64,000 nt of DNA from Tupaia tana (taxonomy: Eukaryota; Chordata; Mammalia; Scandentia; Tupaiidae), in contig JAKSZU010000018.1 in the NCBI GenBank assembly GCA_026018925.1, positions 3,256,920-3,320,919 on the forward strand, read 5' to 3'. Under the pieces are notes generated by a model that saw nothing but the letters and a program-made list of their open reading frames with translations, did not search any database and was not told where the DNA came from. This document shows positions 53,526-64,000 of the stretch, in pieces; the first letter of the stretch is position 1; each line of letters begins with the position of its first letter. The position numbers and the translations under genes were made by a program.

Positions 53526-54896
53526 GCCCAATCGGTGGAAGGGAGCTAAGAGCTGCCAGATGCCCAGCACACCACCAGGGGGCAGCAGCGAGCTTGCTAT
53601 GCGAGCTGTCGCCAAACGCAGACGGCCACCAGGTGGGCTGGCGAGGGAGACAGAGGACACTCCAACAGTGCGTCTGTCCGCAGAAATCAGTAATCTGGGA
53701 GTGCGGCCTCGCAGCTGAGCATCGGGGACTGCTCCCCTGCAGGTCTGTCGTCTGACTCCTCATTTCCCACCACTTGGCTAAGGCTGGCTTCCCTTCATGT
53801 TCCTCCAGGCCTGTCCTCTCTGCTCCCCGCACCCCTCTCCCACCCGCCCCCAGCAGGCAGGAGTCCTCTCTCCTGGACGTTTGCCAGGACACCTGGCCAA
53901 GACAGGAGGTGAGGGTAGAGTGCCAGGGGCTGCCGCGCAGGGCGGACACCCTCAGGACACAGGACTGTGCTCCTGACCCCGCTCGTTTCCTTTGTGCATG
54001 CTCGCCTCCACCCAGGACCCGGCCAGTCCACACCACGCCCCTCGGACAGGAAGCAGACTGCAGCCCCCGCCTGGCTCTGTGCAGCTGCTTCATGGATCTG
54101 TATGGGCCCCTGCACACCCCAGCCCCACCCCACCCCCAGGAGCCTGCACCAGACAGGGTGAAAAGCCCTCCCTCTCCCTCACTGGGGGCTGGCTTGCAGC
54201 TCTAGAACTGAGAGGAAGCTGTATGCTGAAGCCCAGAGGGCTCTGCTACAAAGGGTGCGCAAGACGGCCGGGCCAGGGATCCACCCAACAACCCAACAAG
54301 CACCATGCCCCAGCTGTGAGCTGTGCCTCCGGGAGCCCTCCCAGAAACAAGGCTGAAATCCCAGACCTGCCCCTGGAAAGGCCAGGGGACAGACAACAGA
54401 GCGGGGTGATGCCAGCAGGCACAGCAGCGGCGTGGGGTGGGGAAGGCAGGAGGGAGGGCTGGCGCCTGCCTGGTCCCAGGGTGTAGCACCACCTAGGCCT
54501 TGCACAGGGAGCGGCCATCGCAGGGGAGGGGCCCACACGCCAGCCCGCCATTAGTCAGCGGTCAGCAGGGTGATGCAGCTCTCAGAGTCCTCCTACACCC
54601 CAACCAGCTTTTCTAGCCCCCACAGCAGTCACCCAAACTTGGACATCACCTGGGTGCCTGTTTTGGCGCAGGGCCCTGGCAAGACTGGACTTAGGCATGG
54701 TGGGAGGTGCAGGTCACAGCAGCCTCTTAACAAGCTCCTGAGTGTGCTACATGGGCAGAGACCACCCCAGGCTGGGGGCGGGGGGGGGCTGAGAAGGGCC
54801 CCCAACTGGCCCGGGCACACATTCGAACACAACCCCTACTCAGGTGGCGGCTGTCACAATACCTGGACCCCAGGGATTAGGAAAGAGACACCTGGG

Positions 54897-55103
54897 ACCA
54901 GCAGATGGCGAAACAGTTACCTCTCTGGACTCCCACGGTTTGAGTCCTGGACCAGGTGGCTTAATACACACCAGGCCAGTGGGCCTGTGTGCCCAAAATC
55001 CTGAGAGGAGAACGGAGAAAGGATTAAGGGATTATGGTGTGGCCTTCCCCCTGGGGGTGATTTCTCGCTTTCTCTCTCTCTCAGGAGAGCACTGTCCAAT
55101 AGC
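54897..55103 (+). mobile_element. tRNA-derived SINE, long type
   Basis: GGGACCAGCAGATGGCGAAACAG head, GGTTTGAGTCCTGGACC B-box region, tail CCAATAGCAAAAATC. A second SINE is inserted at its 3' end. Confidence 0.88.
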
Positions 55104-55115
55104 AAAAATCTCACC

Positions 55116-55354
55116 ACGGGACCAGCAGTTAGCGTAATGGCTGTGTTGCTGGACTCTCACGTAGCTGACCGCGGTTCGAGTCCCAGATCCAGTGGCTTAA
55201 AACTCACGCCGGGCGCGTGTGCCTGAGTACCCAAGATCCCGAGAGGAGAGTGGAGGAGAAGGGATTGCGGTGTGGCCATCTCCCCTGGGGGGTGATTTCT
55301 CTCTCTCTATCTCTCTGTCTCTCTCTGTCTGTCTGGTGAGCGCACATGCCCTAT

Positions 55355-55390
<36 letters not shown>

Positions 55391-55413
55391 CTCCGAAAAA
55401 AAAGAAAAAGAGA
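55116..55413 (+). mobile_element. tRNA-derived SINE, long type, young, with 30-nt A run and target duplication
   Basis: CGGGACCAGCAGTTAGCGTAATGG head, a perfect B box GGTTCGAGTCC, and a tail with an uninterrupted A run (about 55358-55387). Flanked by identical 12-nt copies AAAAATCTCACC at 55104-55115 and 55414-55425. Confidence 0.94.
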
Positions 55414-55629
55414 AAAAATCTCACCCTGCAGGGCTAGGGTGCAGCCTGGGAGCCGCCATCCGCTGTGGGGAGGGACAGCTGAGCTGTCCAGAGCTGAGCA
55501 CCCCAGTACTTACCCAGGCTCCCTGCATGGGTGATCCACCCACGCCAGGAGGAGGGGCAAACCCAGAAAGGACCCAACCCTGGGGCAGAGGCCCCCCGTG
55601 GAGATTCCTCCCCGTTCTCTGCCCTGCTA

Positions 55630-55755
55630 TCACTGGCCCAGAAACCCTCCCATTCTTCCAAGCCCAGCTTAAATCTTATCTCTTCCAAGAAGGCTTTTCC
55701 CTGAGGCCTCTGGAATCCACTCTCCAGAGGGGCTGTGTCCCTCTCAGATAGGATC
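55630..55755. mobile_element. Probable L2-like ancient repeat
   Basis: CCATTCTTCCAAGCCCAGCTTAAATCTTATCTCTTCCAAGAAGGC resembles a widely dispersed mammalian repeat motif (AAGGCCCAGCTCAAATGCCACCTCCTCCAGGAAG). Family assignment is tentative. Confidence 0.45.
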
Positions 55756-56209
55756 TCAGACAAGGCACTAAATAAGGGGCGGTGGCCCTGAGGGCACGCT
55801 CAGGCCAGGCCAGGCCGAGGCTGCGGGAATACCAGGTCCCCCTTACCCCGCAGCAAGCTTCCGCACCTCCAGGGAAAAGGGCCTCCGGCCAGGCAGCCCG
55901 CAGGCCGGTATAACTGCAGAACCCCCAGCGGTAAATGGGGGAAGGGTGGCTGCAGAGGGGTCAGGCTAGGCCACCCCTTCCTCTCCAGGACTGCTGTCCC
56001 GGAGAGGGTCCCAATTCTCCCCTGTCCCCCGCCAGCCACCTCAGAGGGCGGAGAACCAGGTCAGCTGCTGGGGGGACAGGAAGGGCGAGGCCCGGCAGAC
56101 CCCCCCGGGTTCCTGGCAGACCCCCCCAGGTTCCTGGCGTTTCCCTCCTAGCCTGGCCGCCCGCACTTCCTGCCCCTGCGCCCCGCACAGCTGCGCTCCC
56201 ACAACCCGC

Positions 56210-56655
56210 TCCCAGCTGCTTTGCATAGATTTTCAATTCTAATGGCCTCGCTTCCAGAGCAAGCCTGAATGGGGAAGGCGGGAGGGGCACCCGGTGGGGA
56301 GCCGGGCCAGCGGGCTGCCGCCTGTGTTTCTCTAAATACGGAAAGAGCACCCCTGCACCTCCCTCCCCCAGTCCTGCCCCCCCAGGAGCCTGCAAATCTG
56401 AACTGTGTCCCCACCTGGGAAGGGGCACCCTCCCTCACCCGCTGACCTGGGCTCCCCACCCCGACAGGGCGTCTCGGGGGCAGCTTCGGCCCAGCCATCA
56501 GGCCTCCTCCCCCAGTACCCCAGCGCTCCGGGACCCAGAGATGGGAAGCTAATTGGACAATAAGGGTGAGCAGCAAGGAGAGGGCTCTCTGGAGACAGCT
56601 GGCATCTATAAAAGAGAAATATTTGCATTTAAAACCTTTAAACTTTATATGGCTG
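56210..56655. promoter_or_regulatory. Candidate conserved enhancer upstream of GSE1
   Basis: Two AT-rich islands: GCTTTGCATAGATTTTCAATTCTAATGG (about 56217-56244) and, at 56545-56655, GCTAATTGGACAATAAGGG, a perfect octamer ATTTGCAT at 56621-56628 and CATTTAAAACCTTTAAACTTTATATGG. POU, SOX (ACAAT) and homeodomain cores co-occur. Function inferred. Confidence 0.42.
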
Positions 56656-57548
56656 GGCCAGGCTGAGGCAGGGTGGGTGGGGGAGGGTTCAGGCCCCCAG
56701 GCGGGCAGTGGCTGCTGGGAGAAGCCCGGGACTCCCACCCCGGGCCTATCACCACCTCCAGGATGCCAGTGGGCCCTCGCGGGCTGCACGCCCTCCTGTG
56801 TCTGAGGTCCCTGGTCCTCCTGCTGGGTCTGGCAGAGCCCGCCTCTCCGCCAGCCGCCCTGCAGTCCCAAGGGCCTCGAGTTGCTCCCACCGCCTGTGCC
56901 TCCCCTCAGAGGAGACGCGCAGGAAAGGGCACCCAGGCTGCAGGCTCCCTGGCAAGAAGACCGCTCGCTGCGCACGTCCGCGGCCTGCAGCCCTCGCCCC
57001 GCTCACCCGCACAGCAGCAGGGGAGGGCCTGAGCGCCGGTACACAGACCAGACCAAGGCCTGCACACCCGCCTGCTCCCCGGCATCCTCCTCGCCCGCTG
57101 CTGTCGGGCGGGGGTGCCAGGATTTCATTTCCTCGCGTGCCAGGTCCCACTTTCCATCTCTGAGAGAACCCGGCCAGATTTCCTGTCGGCACTCAGGACG
57201 TAGGCTGCGGAGCTGGGCTCTAGGCGGGCTGGATGTGCCCCACACACTTCAAGGGCAGAGCAGAAACTCCTAGGGTGGGGACAGCCCAAGTCGAGGGGCA
57301 GGTGCAGCTCCCAATGTCAGGTATACAAAAACCACAGAGGAAAGGGCATGGGGCCCATTTACAGCGGTCAAAGCGGGCAGCCTGTCCCCAGCAGGAAGAC
57401 GGTTCCATTTCCAGACAGCCTGACCCCCGGGCAGCAGGCGCCCTGCCTGGTGTCCAAGGCCTCACCTATAAAACCGCCAGCAGCTAGTCTCACCCTCTCT
57501 GGGCACTGCCTTCGCTAGCCGCTGTTCCCATCCCTCAGCTGGCTTTTT

Positions 57549-57918
57549 CTTTATAAACATTATTTCTTCCATGAGTGAGAGAGACAGAGGAACAGCACCC
57601 CCAGGGGGGCCCTGACACGGGGCCCACCCCCAGCCTCAGGCAGCCCCGTATCACAGGCATGTGAGTGCCCCCTGCATCTTTTGCTTTCTGAACTCTTCTT
57701 TACAAGGTGGCCACAGCGACAGAGGGGAGTAATGAGCAAGCACTCTCGGGGGCCGGGGAGCAGTCACGTGCAATCCCGTCTCCACTCTCCTCTCTAGACT
57801 TGGGGTACACATGTGCATGCGCCTGGCAAGTCTGCCAAGCTGCCGAGTCCCAGACTCCAACAGTGCAGTCGGCCACATGGGACCCAGCTGCCTCAGTCAC
57901 CACGCCTCCGGCTGGCCC
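57549..57918 (-). mobile_element. Diverged tRNA-type SINE remnant(s)
   Basis: TTATTTCTTCCATGAGTGAGAGAGACAG at the low end and AGTCGGCCACATGGGACCCAGC...GGCTGGCCCAC at the high end fit SINE tail and head in reverse. The region between is too long for one copy, so two remnants or an insertion are likely. Confidence 0.55.
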
Positions 57919-58404
57919 ACTTTTCTCACTTAAAACATCTACAGCACCCAGGCAGGCCTCCTGCAGAGACACGCCCCTAACAAGGCCCCAGGCAGCGCAC
58001 AGTCGTCGGCAGACGAGGGGCGAGCTCGGCCGGCCTGCCGCACGCGGGAGCCCTGTTGCCCACGACCAGGCGAAGGAGCCCAGAGGGCCACGGCAAGCTG
58101 CACCCACAAACCGTGCGTACCCGTGTTCACCGTAGCCCTGTCCATAACAGGCAGAGGGGTCAGCGAGGTCCTCAGTGGGGACCGGGAAAACAGGACGTGG
58201 TCCATCTACTCCATGGTGTAGCACTTGGCGTGAACAGAAATGGCGCACCACTTGGGTGGCCCTGCACGCGCAGTGCCTGTGAAACACCAGGCTCAGAGGG
58301 TTGTGTGGTGGTGACTCCAGGTGAGAGCTGTCCAGGGCAGACCACAGATGAGCGGCTGCCCCGGCGGCGGGGTAGCTGGTGGCAGGGGTTAGTGGAGGGA
58401 CCGT

Positions 58405-58532
58405 GACCAGACCCAGTGGGCAAGGGCCTGAGTTTGTACCCTGGGACCCCCGAGCATGCCCGGGCACACGTGTGCCCACAATCCTCAGCTGCCTCTCATG
58501 GAAGAAATAAGTAAACTTTAAAGATAAAATAA
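58405..58532 (+). mobile_element. Diverged tRNA-type SINE remnant
   Basis: GAGCATGCCCGGGCACACGTGTGCCC followed by CTCATGGAAGAAATAAGTAAAC. The tail matches, in reverse complement, the CTTCCATGAG tail at 57565, so the two share a tail subtype. Confidence 0.5.
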
Positions 58533-58576
58533 ATAGCTATTTTATGTGAATTTCACTTCAATGAAAAAAAACCACC

Positions 58577-58775
58577 TCAGGACCAGCAGATGGCGTAGTG
58601 GTTATGTCACTGGACTCCCACATAGTTGTCCAAGGTTGGAGTCCTGGGCAGGATGGCTTAAAACTCATGCCTGCCTGTCTGTGTGCCCGAGAATGGGCAG
58701 CGATTTCTCCCTTCTGTCTCTGTCTCTCTGGTGGCGCACACACCCTATAGCAAAGATCTCTCTCTAAAATACAAA
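58577..58775 (+). mobile_element. tRNA-derived SINE, long type
   Basis: AGGACCAGCAGATGGCGTAGTGG head, TGGCTTAAAACTCATGCC, and CACACCCTATAGCAAAGATC tail. The GAATGGAGGAGAAGGG block is lost. Confidence 0.87.
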
Positions 58776-58785
58776 CGTACGTACA

Positions 58786-58995
58786 TACTCCACATGGCCG
58801 ACTGTGGTTTGAGTCCCGGACTGGAAGACTTAAAACTCACACTGGGTGCATGTGCGTGCGTGCCCAAAATGCGAGAGACGGGACTGTGGTGTGGCCATCT
58901 CCCCCAGGGGATGGTTTCTCACTTCCCCTCTCTCCGTCTGTCTCTCTGATGAGCACATGTGCCCTATAGCAAACTCCCCCACCACCCAAAATAAA
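58786..58995 (+). mobile_element. tRNA-derived SINE, 5'-truncated
   Basis: It starts at TCCACATGGCCGACTGTGG (head missing), then TTTGAGTCCCGGACTGG and GCACATGTGCCCTATAGCAAAC. It directly follows the previous copy. Confidence 0.82.
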
Positions 58996-59251
58996 ACCCA
59001 GTCCGAAGACCCCGCCTATCCTTGGGACAGGCCAGCAGCAGGGCAGGGCTGCAGGCTCTGGCGTCCCCCTGCTCACCCTGCTAACGCCCCATCAGGAGAG
59101 GCAGGCCCTGGAAACCCCCTTCTGAGCTGTGGCCCTTGGGCATGCAGGCTGAGCGGTCACGGGAGACCAGTCACGGGAGACCAGTCACGCTTAGCGGATT
59201 TGGCTTCCAGGGCATTTTTCCTCCTCTCACACGTACGCACACAGGCTCTGT

Positions 59252-59282
59252 GCCCCCCCCCCCCCCAACACACACACACACT
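59252..59282. repeat. (C)n(AC)n microsatellite
   Basis: A run of 14 C is followed by AACACACACACACAC. Homopolymer length is likely variable. Confidence 0.85.
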
Positions 59283-60064
59283 CTGAGGCTCAAGGTGAAG
59301 GGGTTCACAGTCCTGATGGAGCGCCCTCAAGACTGCAGACCCGAGTGCCGCACCCCCCAGTCGTCCTAGGCGCAGGGCAGGCTCTGAGTGTGCGCTCCAG
59401 GCAGCTGGAGGCCGTGACACTGAAGTGCACGCACCTGTCTCCAGGCAGGGTGAGAGGCGGCTCCTGCCACCTGGCCACCCAGCTGGAAAGTGGCTGCTGT
59501 GACCTTGGGCAGACCTGGAGGCATGGGAGAGGGTGGTCCATGCAGGTGCACTAGGAAGCCAGGCCCACCAGAGATCATAGGGGAGCCCCCTGATCCTGGA
59601 GCCCCAACCTTAGGCTGCTGCGGCCCTTCCAGGCACACCTACTGCCTTCTGAGCCGGGGTGGTTCCCTCAGAGTGCCTCTCTGTGGTAAGACGCACTGGC
59701 TGGGCATGCGGGTGAGGGGTTTTCCTCATCTCAGAGGACAGCGGCAGCCCAGACCTCGGCCAGCAGAGCAGGCCCGGGCCAGCGAGTGCCTGAGGCCCAG
59801 TACAGAACTGGGGGACAGGGTTAGCAGCTGAGCCCCAGGAACTGTCCCAGAAGCCGGCAGGGCCAGGAGTCTCCACCACACCCATGCAAACTCCAAGAGG
59901 TCTCAGGACGATGTTGCTTTTCCGTGCACATTTCGAGGCCTTCAAAGCTCTTTCACATGAGTAGCTCTGAGGCCACACAGCACGAAGACCCTGTGAGCAC
60001 CTCTGTCCCAGCGAGCCCCTACCCGACCCAGGCATGGCCCAGGTTCTTGGAACTACTGTCTGCT

Positions 60065-60235
60065 GGTGCCCACGGCACGCCAGGCACTCCGCCGGTGCCC
60101 ACGGTACGCCAGGCACTCTGCTTCATGCTCTAGTCCTCACTGCAGCTCGAGACCAGGCCAGGGCCACCACTGGCCTAGGGCTGTGGGCTGGGATTTGAAC
60201 CTGGAATCTTTACTCTCCAACTGTGTGCTCTCCTC
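60065..60235 (+). mobile_element. Probable near-full MIR
   Basis: ACGGTACGCCAGGCACTCTGCTTCATGCTCTAGTCCTCACTGC and GGGATTTGAACCTGGAATCTTTACTCTCC follow MIR order (GCCAGGCACTGT...AATCCTCAC...GGGATTTGAACCC). Confidence 0.65.
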
Positions 60236-60311
60236 TCATTCCCCACCCTCCCCTTCTTTGCACACCTGGCAACTGTCTTCGTTAATTATCTCCTGTCTGC
60301 TATTAAAACCC

Positions 60312-60560
60312 CCCAAAGCAAGTGGCATAGTGGCTAAGGCACTGGACTCCAACATGGCCAAGCACGGTTCAAGACCAGACCCAGAGGCTTGGAAATCAAT
60401 GCCAGGCACGTGTGCACGCATGCCCAAAACCTCAAGAGGAGAATGGAGAAGGGATTGCAGCGTGGCCATCCCCCCGGGGGTGATTTCTCACTTTCCCTCT
60501 CACTGTTTCTCTCTTTCTCCTGGCAAGCCCACAGGCCCTATGGGGGGCCGTAACAAACAA
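60312..60560 (+). mobile_element. tRNA-derived SINE, long type, whose 3' part is duplicated 1.66 kb away
   Basis: GCAAGTGGCATAGTGGCTAAGG head, CACGGTTCAAGACCAGACC, AGGAGAATGGAGAAGGGATTGC and the CCCACAGGCCCTATGGGGGG tail. The last roughly 80 nt plus about 40 nt of flank recur at 62142-62263. Confidence 0.85.
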
Positions 60561-60602
60561 AAACCCTCACACTGTCCCTTGGACAGCCAAGCTCCGGTGG
60601 CC
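60482..60602 (+). repeat. Local duplication, copy A
   Basis: Shared with 62142-62263: CTTTCTCCTGGCAAGCCCACAGGCCC, then CCGTAACAAACAAA and CCCTCACACTGTCCC(T/C)(T/C)GGACAGCC. The second half is not part of other SINE copies in this window. Confidence 0.88.
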
Positions 60603-61380
60603 TCTGTCACTCACACTGATGACAGAGCTGACAGGGCAGCCCTGGCTCTGGCCCGTGCCCACTGCCGGGCGACAGGACACAGGGCCAAGGCCAGGCCTCT
60701 CCTAGGAGGCGAGGGCACGGCCCTCGTCTGGCCTCGCTGTATGTGCGTCTGTCATTTGGTTGCACAAACTGGAATCGCCGAAGAGGAAAGGTTACATTAA
60801 GCAGCCATCTGCAGCGCTGGACGCTCGGGGTGCAGTTCTGGCTGGCTGCCTGCACCTCCTCTGGGTGTGCTGTCTGCCTGGCCCAAGCTGAAGGTCGGCT
60901 GTGAGGCCACGGCGCGGTCGGGCCCTCCCCTCCCCGGCCTTTCTGCAGCCTCTCTACCTTCAGAGCTTCCATCCTAAACTCCCTGCCCCTGGCCGGACCC
61001 TTGGGCCGCCCAGGCTCTGCCCAGTCCGCTTGACCTCACACCCCCGGCGCCTTCCCGTCCCTGTCCCCGGCTAGGCCAGCCACACTCTCGGCCGCTCCTG
61101 CTCCCCCCACCTGCCCTGGCCTCCACTGCCTTCCAGACACTGGCTGTCTCTGGGCGCCCCCACACGCAGGCTCCAGCCTCTTACATCTCCACCTGCATCT
61201 CCAAGACCGGACACTCCCTCCCCGATGTCCCGACCTCCTTGCACCGGTCTGGGGTCTGGGTGTGCACAAGTCAGGTCCAAGGGTCTCCTGGCTGCACTTG
61301 CCCTCCTTGCTGAGTCCTCCACCCCTCTCTGCAGGTTGATTCAGGCTAAGAACCTCTCTCCTTTCCTATTTGTTTTCTTA

Positions 61381-61549
61381 AAGAAGTATTTATTTATTTA
61401 ATTCCATTTGTTATTATTTTTTTAATTTGACCAGAGAGAGAGAGAGAGAGAAAGGGAAAGCGAGAAAGCAAGCTGCCAGGTCCGGGACTCAAACCATGGT
61501 TGGCCATGAGAATCCAGCGCCCCTAACCACCATGCCACCTGCCAGCCCC
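61381..61549 (-). mobile_element. tRNA-derived SINE, short type
   Basis: TTTATTTATTTAATTCC and AATTTGACCAGAGAGAGAG tail end, GGTCCGGGACTCAAACCATGG, CACCTGCCAGCCCC head end. Same subtype as 1761-1935. Confidence 0.87.
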
Positions 61550-61675
61550 TCCTGCTTTGTTTTTACGATCGGGAAGGTGAGAGGAGACAGAGGGAAGCAA
61601 CTCCACTGCCGTCTAGAAGACTCCAGAATGCGCCACTGAGGCCAGGCCTCTCCTCATCTTGGCTCAGGCTGGCCC

Positions 61676-61882
61676 CGATGGGCTGGCCCCGTGGCCTGGT
61701 GGTTGAAGGGGCCAGATTCCACATGGCCAACTGCACGGTGCCATACCCTGGTGGCTTGAAAAACGCCAGGTGCATGTGTGTGAGTGCCCAGCATCTCGAC
61801 AAGAGGGAGAGACAGAGAAGGGACTGCGGCGCGACCAGGGCCACGGCGTTCTCTCTGACAAACGCACCCACCCTCTGACAAG
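61676..61882 (+). mobile_element. tRNA-derived SINE, diverged
   Basis: GGGCTGGCCCCGTGGCCTGGTGG head, CCTGGTGGCTTGAAAAACGCCAGG, GGACTGCGGCGCGACCAGGG, ACCCTCTGACAAG end. The B-box region is shortened. Confidence 0.72.
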
Positions 61883-62141
61883 TAAAAGCTGTGCCCATTG
61901 TCTGGCGCCCGCCTCAGTCCTCCCCAAACTCCCCTGCTCACGCTTACCTCCGCCTCTGCGAGCCGGGCAGACTGCCTGGACAGCAGCTCTGACCCCTCTG
62001 GAGGCCTTTCCCGCTCCAGGGCTCGCGCACTCTCACTCCCCGGGTGCGCTCAGAGGGCCGCCCCCGCGGGCTTCTGGACCCTCGCGAGCCTGTCCGGTCT
62101 GCGGGCTCACCTCAGCGAGGCCATGAACCCTCAAGGTAACG

Positions 62142-62263
62142 GATTTCTTACCTTCCCTCTCAGTCTCTGCCTTTCTCCTGGCAAGCCCACAGGCCCCGTG
62201 GCAAAACACCGTAACAAACAAACACCCTCACACTGTCCCTCGGACAGCCGAGCTCCAGTGGCC
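62142..62263 (+). repeat. Local duplication, copy B
   Basis: A second copy of the 60482-60602 segment, with substitutions mostly of the transition type and a changed GGGGGG to CAAAACA stretch. It has no SINE head in front of it. Confidence 0.88.
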
Positions 62264-62487
62264 CCTCGCTTTCTCACTCCAGGCGTCCCTCTGTCCCCAG
62301 AGTAAGCCCAGCTGAGGAGGGGACGTGTGGACCAGGCGCAGTGAGCTGCGGCGTTCGGGGCAGCCGAGAGCCTTCCCCCAGTCCCACGTCCCAGCGGCCA
62401 CACGACAGGCATCTCCCACGGAGCAAAGAATCGCCAGGAAAACGCTCGGTTTGGGTTTTGTTTTGTTAAATGCTCCCACTTGATCTT

Positions 62488-62752
62488 TTTCTTCTCTCTT
62501 TCTTTTTTCGGAGAGGTTTTTTTCTATAGGACGCCTGCGCTCACCAGAAAGAGAAACAGAGAGACAGAAAGAGAAGTCACCCCCCAGGGGGGATGGCCAC
62601 GCCACAATCCCTTCTCCTCCATTCTCCTCTTGGAATCTTGGTCACGGATGCACACGCGCCCGGCGTGAGTTTAAGCCGCCGGGTCTGGGACTCAAACCGC
62701 GGTCGACTACATGGGAGTCCAGCGACATAGCCATTACGCTAACTGCTGGTCC
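62488..62752 (-). mobile_element. tRNA-derived SINE, long type, young, with target duplication
   Basis: Tail end CGGAGAGGTTTTTTTCTATAGG, head end GCTAACTGCTGGTCC. Flanked by 16-nt copies GCTCCCACTTGATCTT (62472-62487) and GCTCCCACTAGATCTT (62753-62768), one mismatch. Confidence 0.93.
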
Positions 62753-62775
62753 GCTCCCACTAGATCTTAAAAGAA

Positions 62776-62830
62776 ACACACACACATACACACATGCATG
62801 CACACACATACGTACACACGCGTGTGTGAG
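62776..62830. repeat. (CA)n-rich microsatellite
   Basis: ACACACACATACACACATGCATGCACACACATACG and an inverted CGTGTGTGAG end. It immediately follows the SINE target duplication. Confidence 0.85.
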
Positions 62831-63102
62831 TGCGCACGGGCCTCAGTAGCTGCACACAGCGCGGTCTCTGGCCACCAAACCAGCGCTCACACACTTTCCT
62901 CTTGGAGGAACCACAGTGCCCGCCTGCCCCACCGCAAGGCTGGCACTCAGCCCTCGGGCCCCAAGTCCCCACCCTGCTGTCCGCAGACCTGAGCCCACGG
63001 TCAGCACAACCTCGCTCAGGAGTGCTGTTCTTGGCTCCTCAGCCAACTGCACCGTGACCTTGGGAGAATCCCTGTGCCACTCTGACCCCGCCCAAGATGG
63101 CG

Positions 63103-63317
63103 GACCAGCAGGTGTGGAGGTTAGGGTGCTAGATCCCACGTGGCCGACGCCATGGTCAAGTCCCAGAGCCGGTGGCCGGCCACCAGCTAGTGTGTGTGCA
63201 CGCCCTAAACCCAGAGAGGGTGGAGGAGAGGCAGCTGCGGGTGGCCACCTGGGGGTGCCGTCTCCCTCTCCCTCTCTCTCTGGCCAGTGCGCATGACCTA
63301 GAGCAAACAGTAAATCA
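63103..63317 (+). mobile_element. tRNA-derived SINE, diverged
   Basis: CGGACCAGCAGGTGTGGAGG head, GCCATGGTCAAGTCCCAGAGCC, GTGGCCACCTGGGGGTGCCG, CATGACCTAGAGCAAACAG tail. Confidence 0.82.
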
Positions 63318-64000
63318 GTAACATCATGAACAGGTAAGTAGCAGCCCAAGGTGCCATCCGAAGAGCGCCTTGAGCAGCCGGGGCGGGAGGGAGCTGGGGA
63401 CATGCTTACAGAACACCCTGGCCACCTCCAGAGGCCAGAGAGCCAGGGCAGGGTCCCGGCTTGGAGGCCCATGGGGAGGGACCTTGCCAGGCCTCTGCAC
63501 GGGAGGGTGACCACCACTTTCTGATCTTAGACAAGAGTCTCAGCGCCCCAGCCCAAGTGACAAGCCCGCCTGACTCCCAGGTGACAAGCCTGTGGGCACT
63601 GCCAGTAGCTGGGAGCTGGGCTAGCAGCAGGCAGGGACCTGAGGAGGAAGAGGAGGAGGAAGAGGGAGAGGGTGAGGCTCTGCCGCCTCCCCCACCCACG
63701 GTGGTCATTTCAGACCCAGAGACTGCCGGGCTCAAGGGCCTCACAGGCACCGCGGCCTGGAAGCCGGACTGAGACTCTGCCGCCGCACTAGCCTGTGACC
63801 ACGAAACCTGACTGCACACAGAGCCACCGGCTGGGACACGGGGCCATCGTCATCTCTCCTCCCTCACCCATGTTCTAACTAGGGGCCCATATGCAGGGCC
63901 CAGGAATTCACAGTTCAAGCGCCCCGTTCCCTCTACTGCCCTTGGGGTGCTCTGGGGTTCACCCCTCAGGAACCACAGGCTTAAGTCTGCTTGCTCCGTC

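Larger units (their letters stand above)
53000..64000. other. Upstream of the GSE1 CpG island: no gene recognised
   Basis: Repeats (MIR/L2-like remnants, about twelve SINEs), microsatellites and possible enhancers, but no ORF that I can tie to a protein family. In human this region lies upstream of, or within far-5' introns of, longer GSE1 transcripts, so unannotated 5' exons are possible. Confidence 0.55.

Noticed and set aside
52134-53755. Forward ORFs of 251-341 aa in and beside the CpG island
   Set aside because: GC-rich DNA has few stop codons. The translations are Pro/Arg/Ala/Gly mixtures with no homology that I recognise and overlap each other in several frames.
55116-55200. Possible functional tRNA genes at the SINE heads
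   Set aside because: The B box is intact but the clover-leaf acceptor stem and 3' end do not close, and the sequence continues into SINE body and A tail.

Overview
The window is nuclear DNA of a placental mammal. It carries two convergent, tail-to-tail protein genes that are neighbours on human 16q24.1: the last two coding exons of GINS2 (+ strand, 3793-4253) and the complete coding sequence of GSE1 (- strand, 50925 down to 9176). I rebuilt GSE1 as 16 coding exons with GT-AG borders and compatible phases throughout. They total 3,591 nt, or 1,196 codons plus stop, close to the roughly 1.2 kb-residue human protein. No frameshift or premature stop appears.

Organism: the DNA is packed with tRNA-derived SINEs (about 35 copies). 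These have a Pol III B box like GGTTCGAGTCC, a head like GGGACCAGCAGTTAGTGTAATGG, and a body ending in a T/C-rich stretch and an A-rich tail. They do not look like the SINEs of carnivores, bats, horses, rabbits or ruminants as I know them. One 7SL-type monomer at about 12134 points to Euarchontoglires. Together these best fit a colugo (Dermoptera, CYN-type SINEs). That assignment is inference, at moderate confidence.

Layout: 1-3792, GINS2 intron with a 44-bp and an 83-bp minisatellite and SINEs; 3793-4253, GINS2 exons 4-5 with poly(A) signal at 4623; about 4650-5565, short intergenic gap; about 5567-9175, GSE1 3'UTR with distal poly(A) signal at 5590-5585; 9176-24831, GSE1 coding exons 16-4 in compact introns; 24832-37103, introns 3 and 2 with exon 3 (28825-29024); 37104-37322, exon 2, followed immediately by an 0.9-kb, about 50-bp-unit minisatellite; 37323-50918, large GC-rich intron 1 with AT-rich islands that look like conserved enhancers; 50919-50925, the 7-nt coding part of exon 1 inside a large CpG island (about 50.0-53.0 kb); 53-64 kb, upstream or non-coding DNA with MIR/L2-like remnants and SINEs, no gene recognised.

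GINS2 is a subunit of the GINS/CMG replicative helicase. GSE1 is a nuclear coiled-coil protein associated with HDAC/LSD1-CoREST (BHC) complexes. They share a neighbourhood, not a pathway. I found no novel gene system. The more unusual items are structural: a 33-bp templated insertion inside a SINE, a 120-bp local duplication, nested SINE clusters, a VNTR abutting a splice acceptor, and a uORF overlapping the GSE1 start codon.
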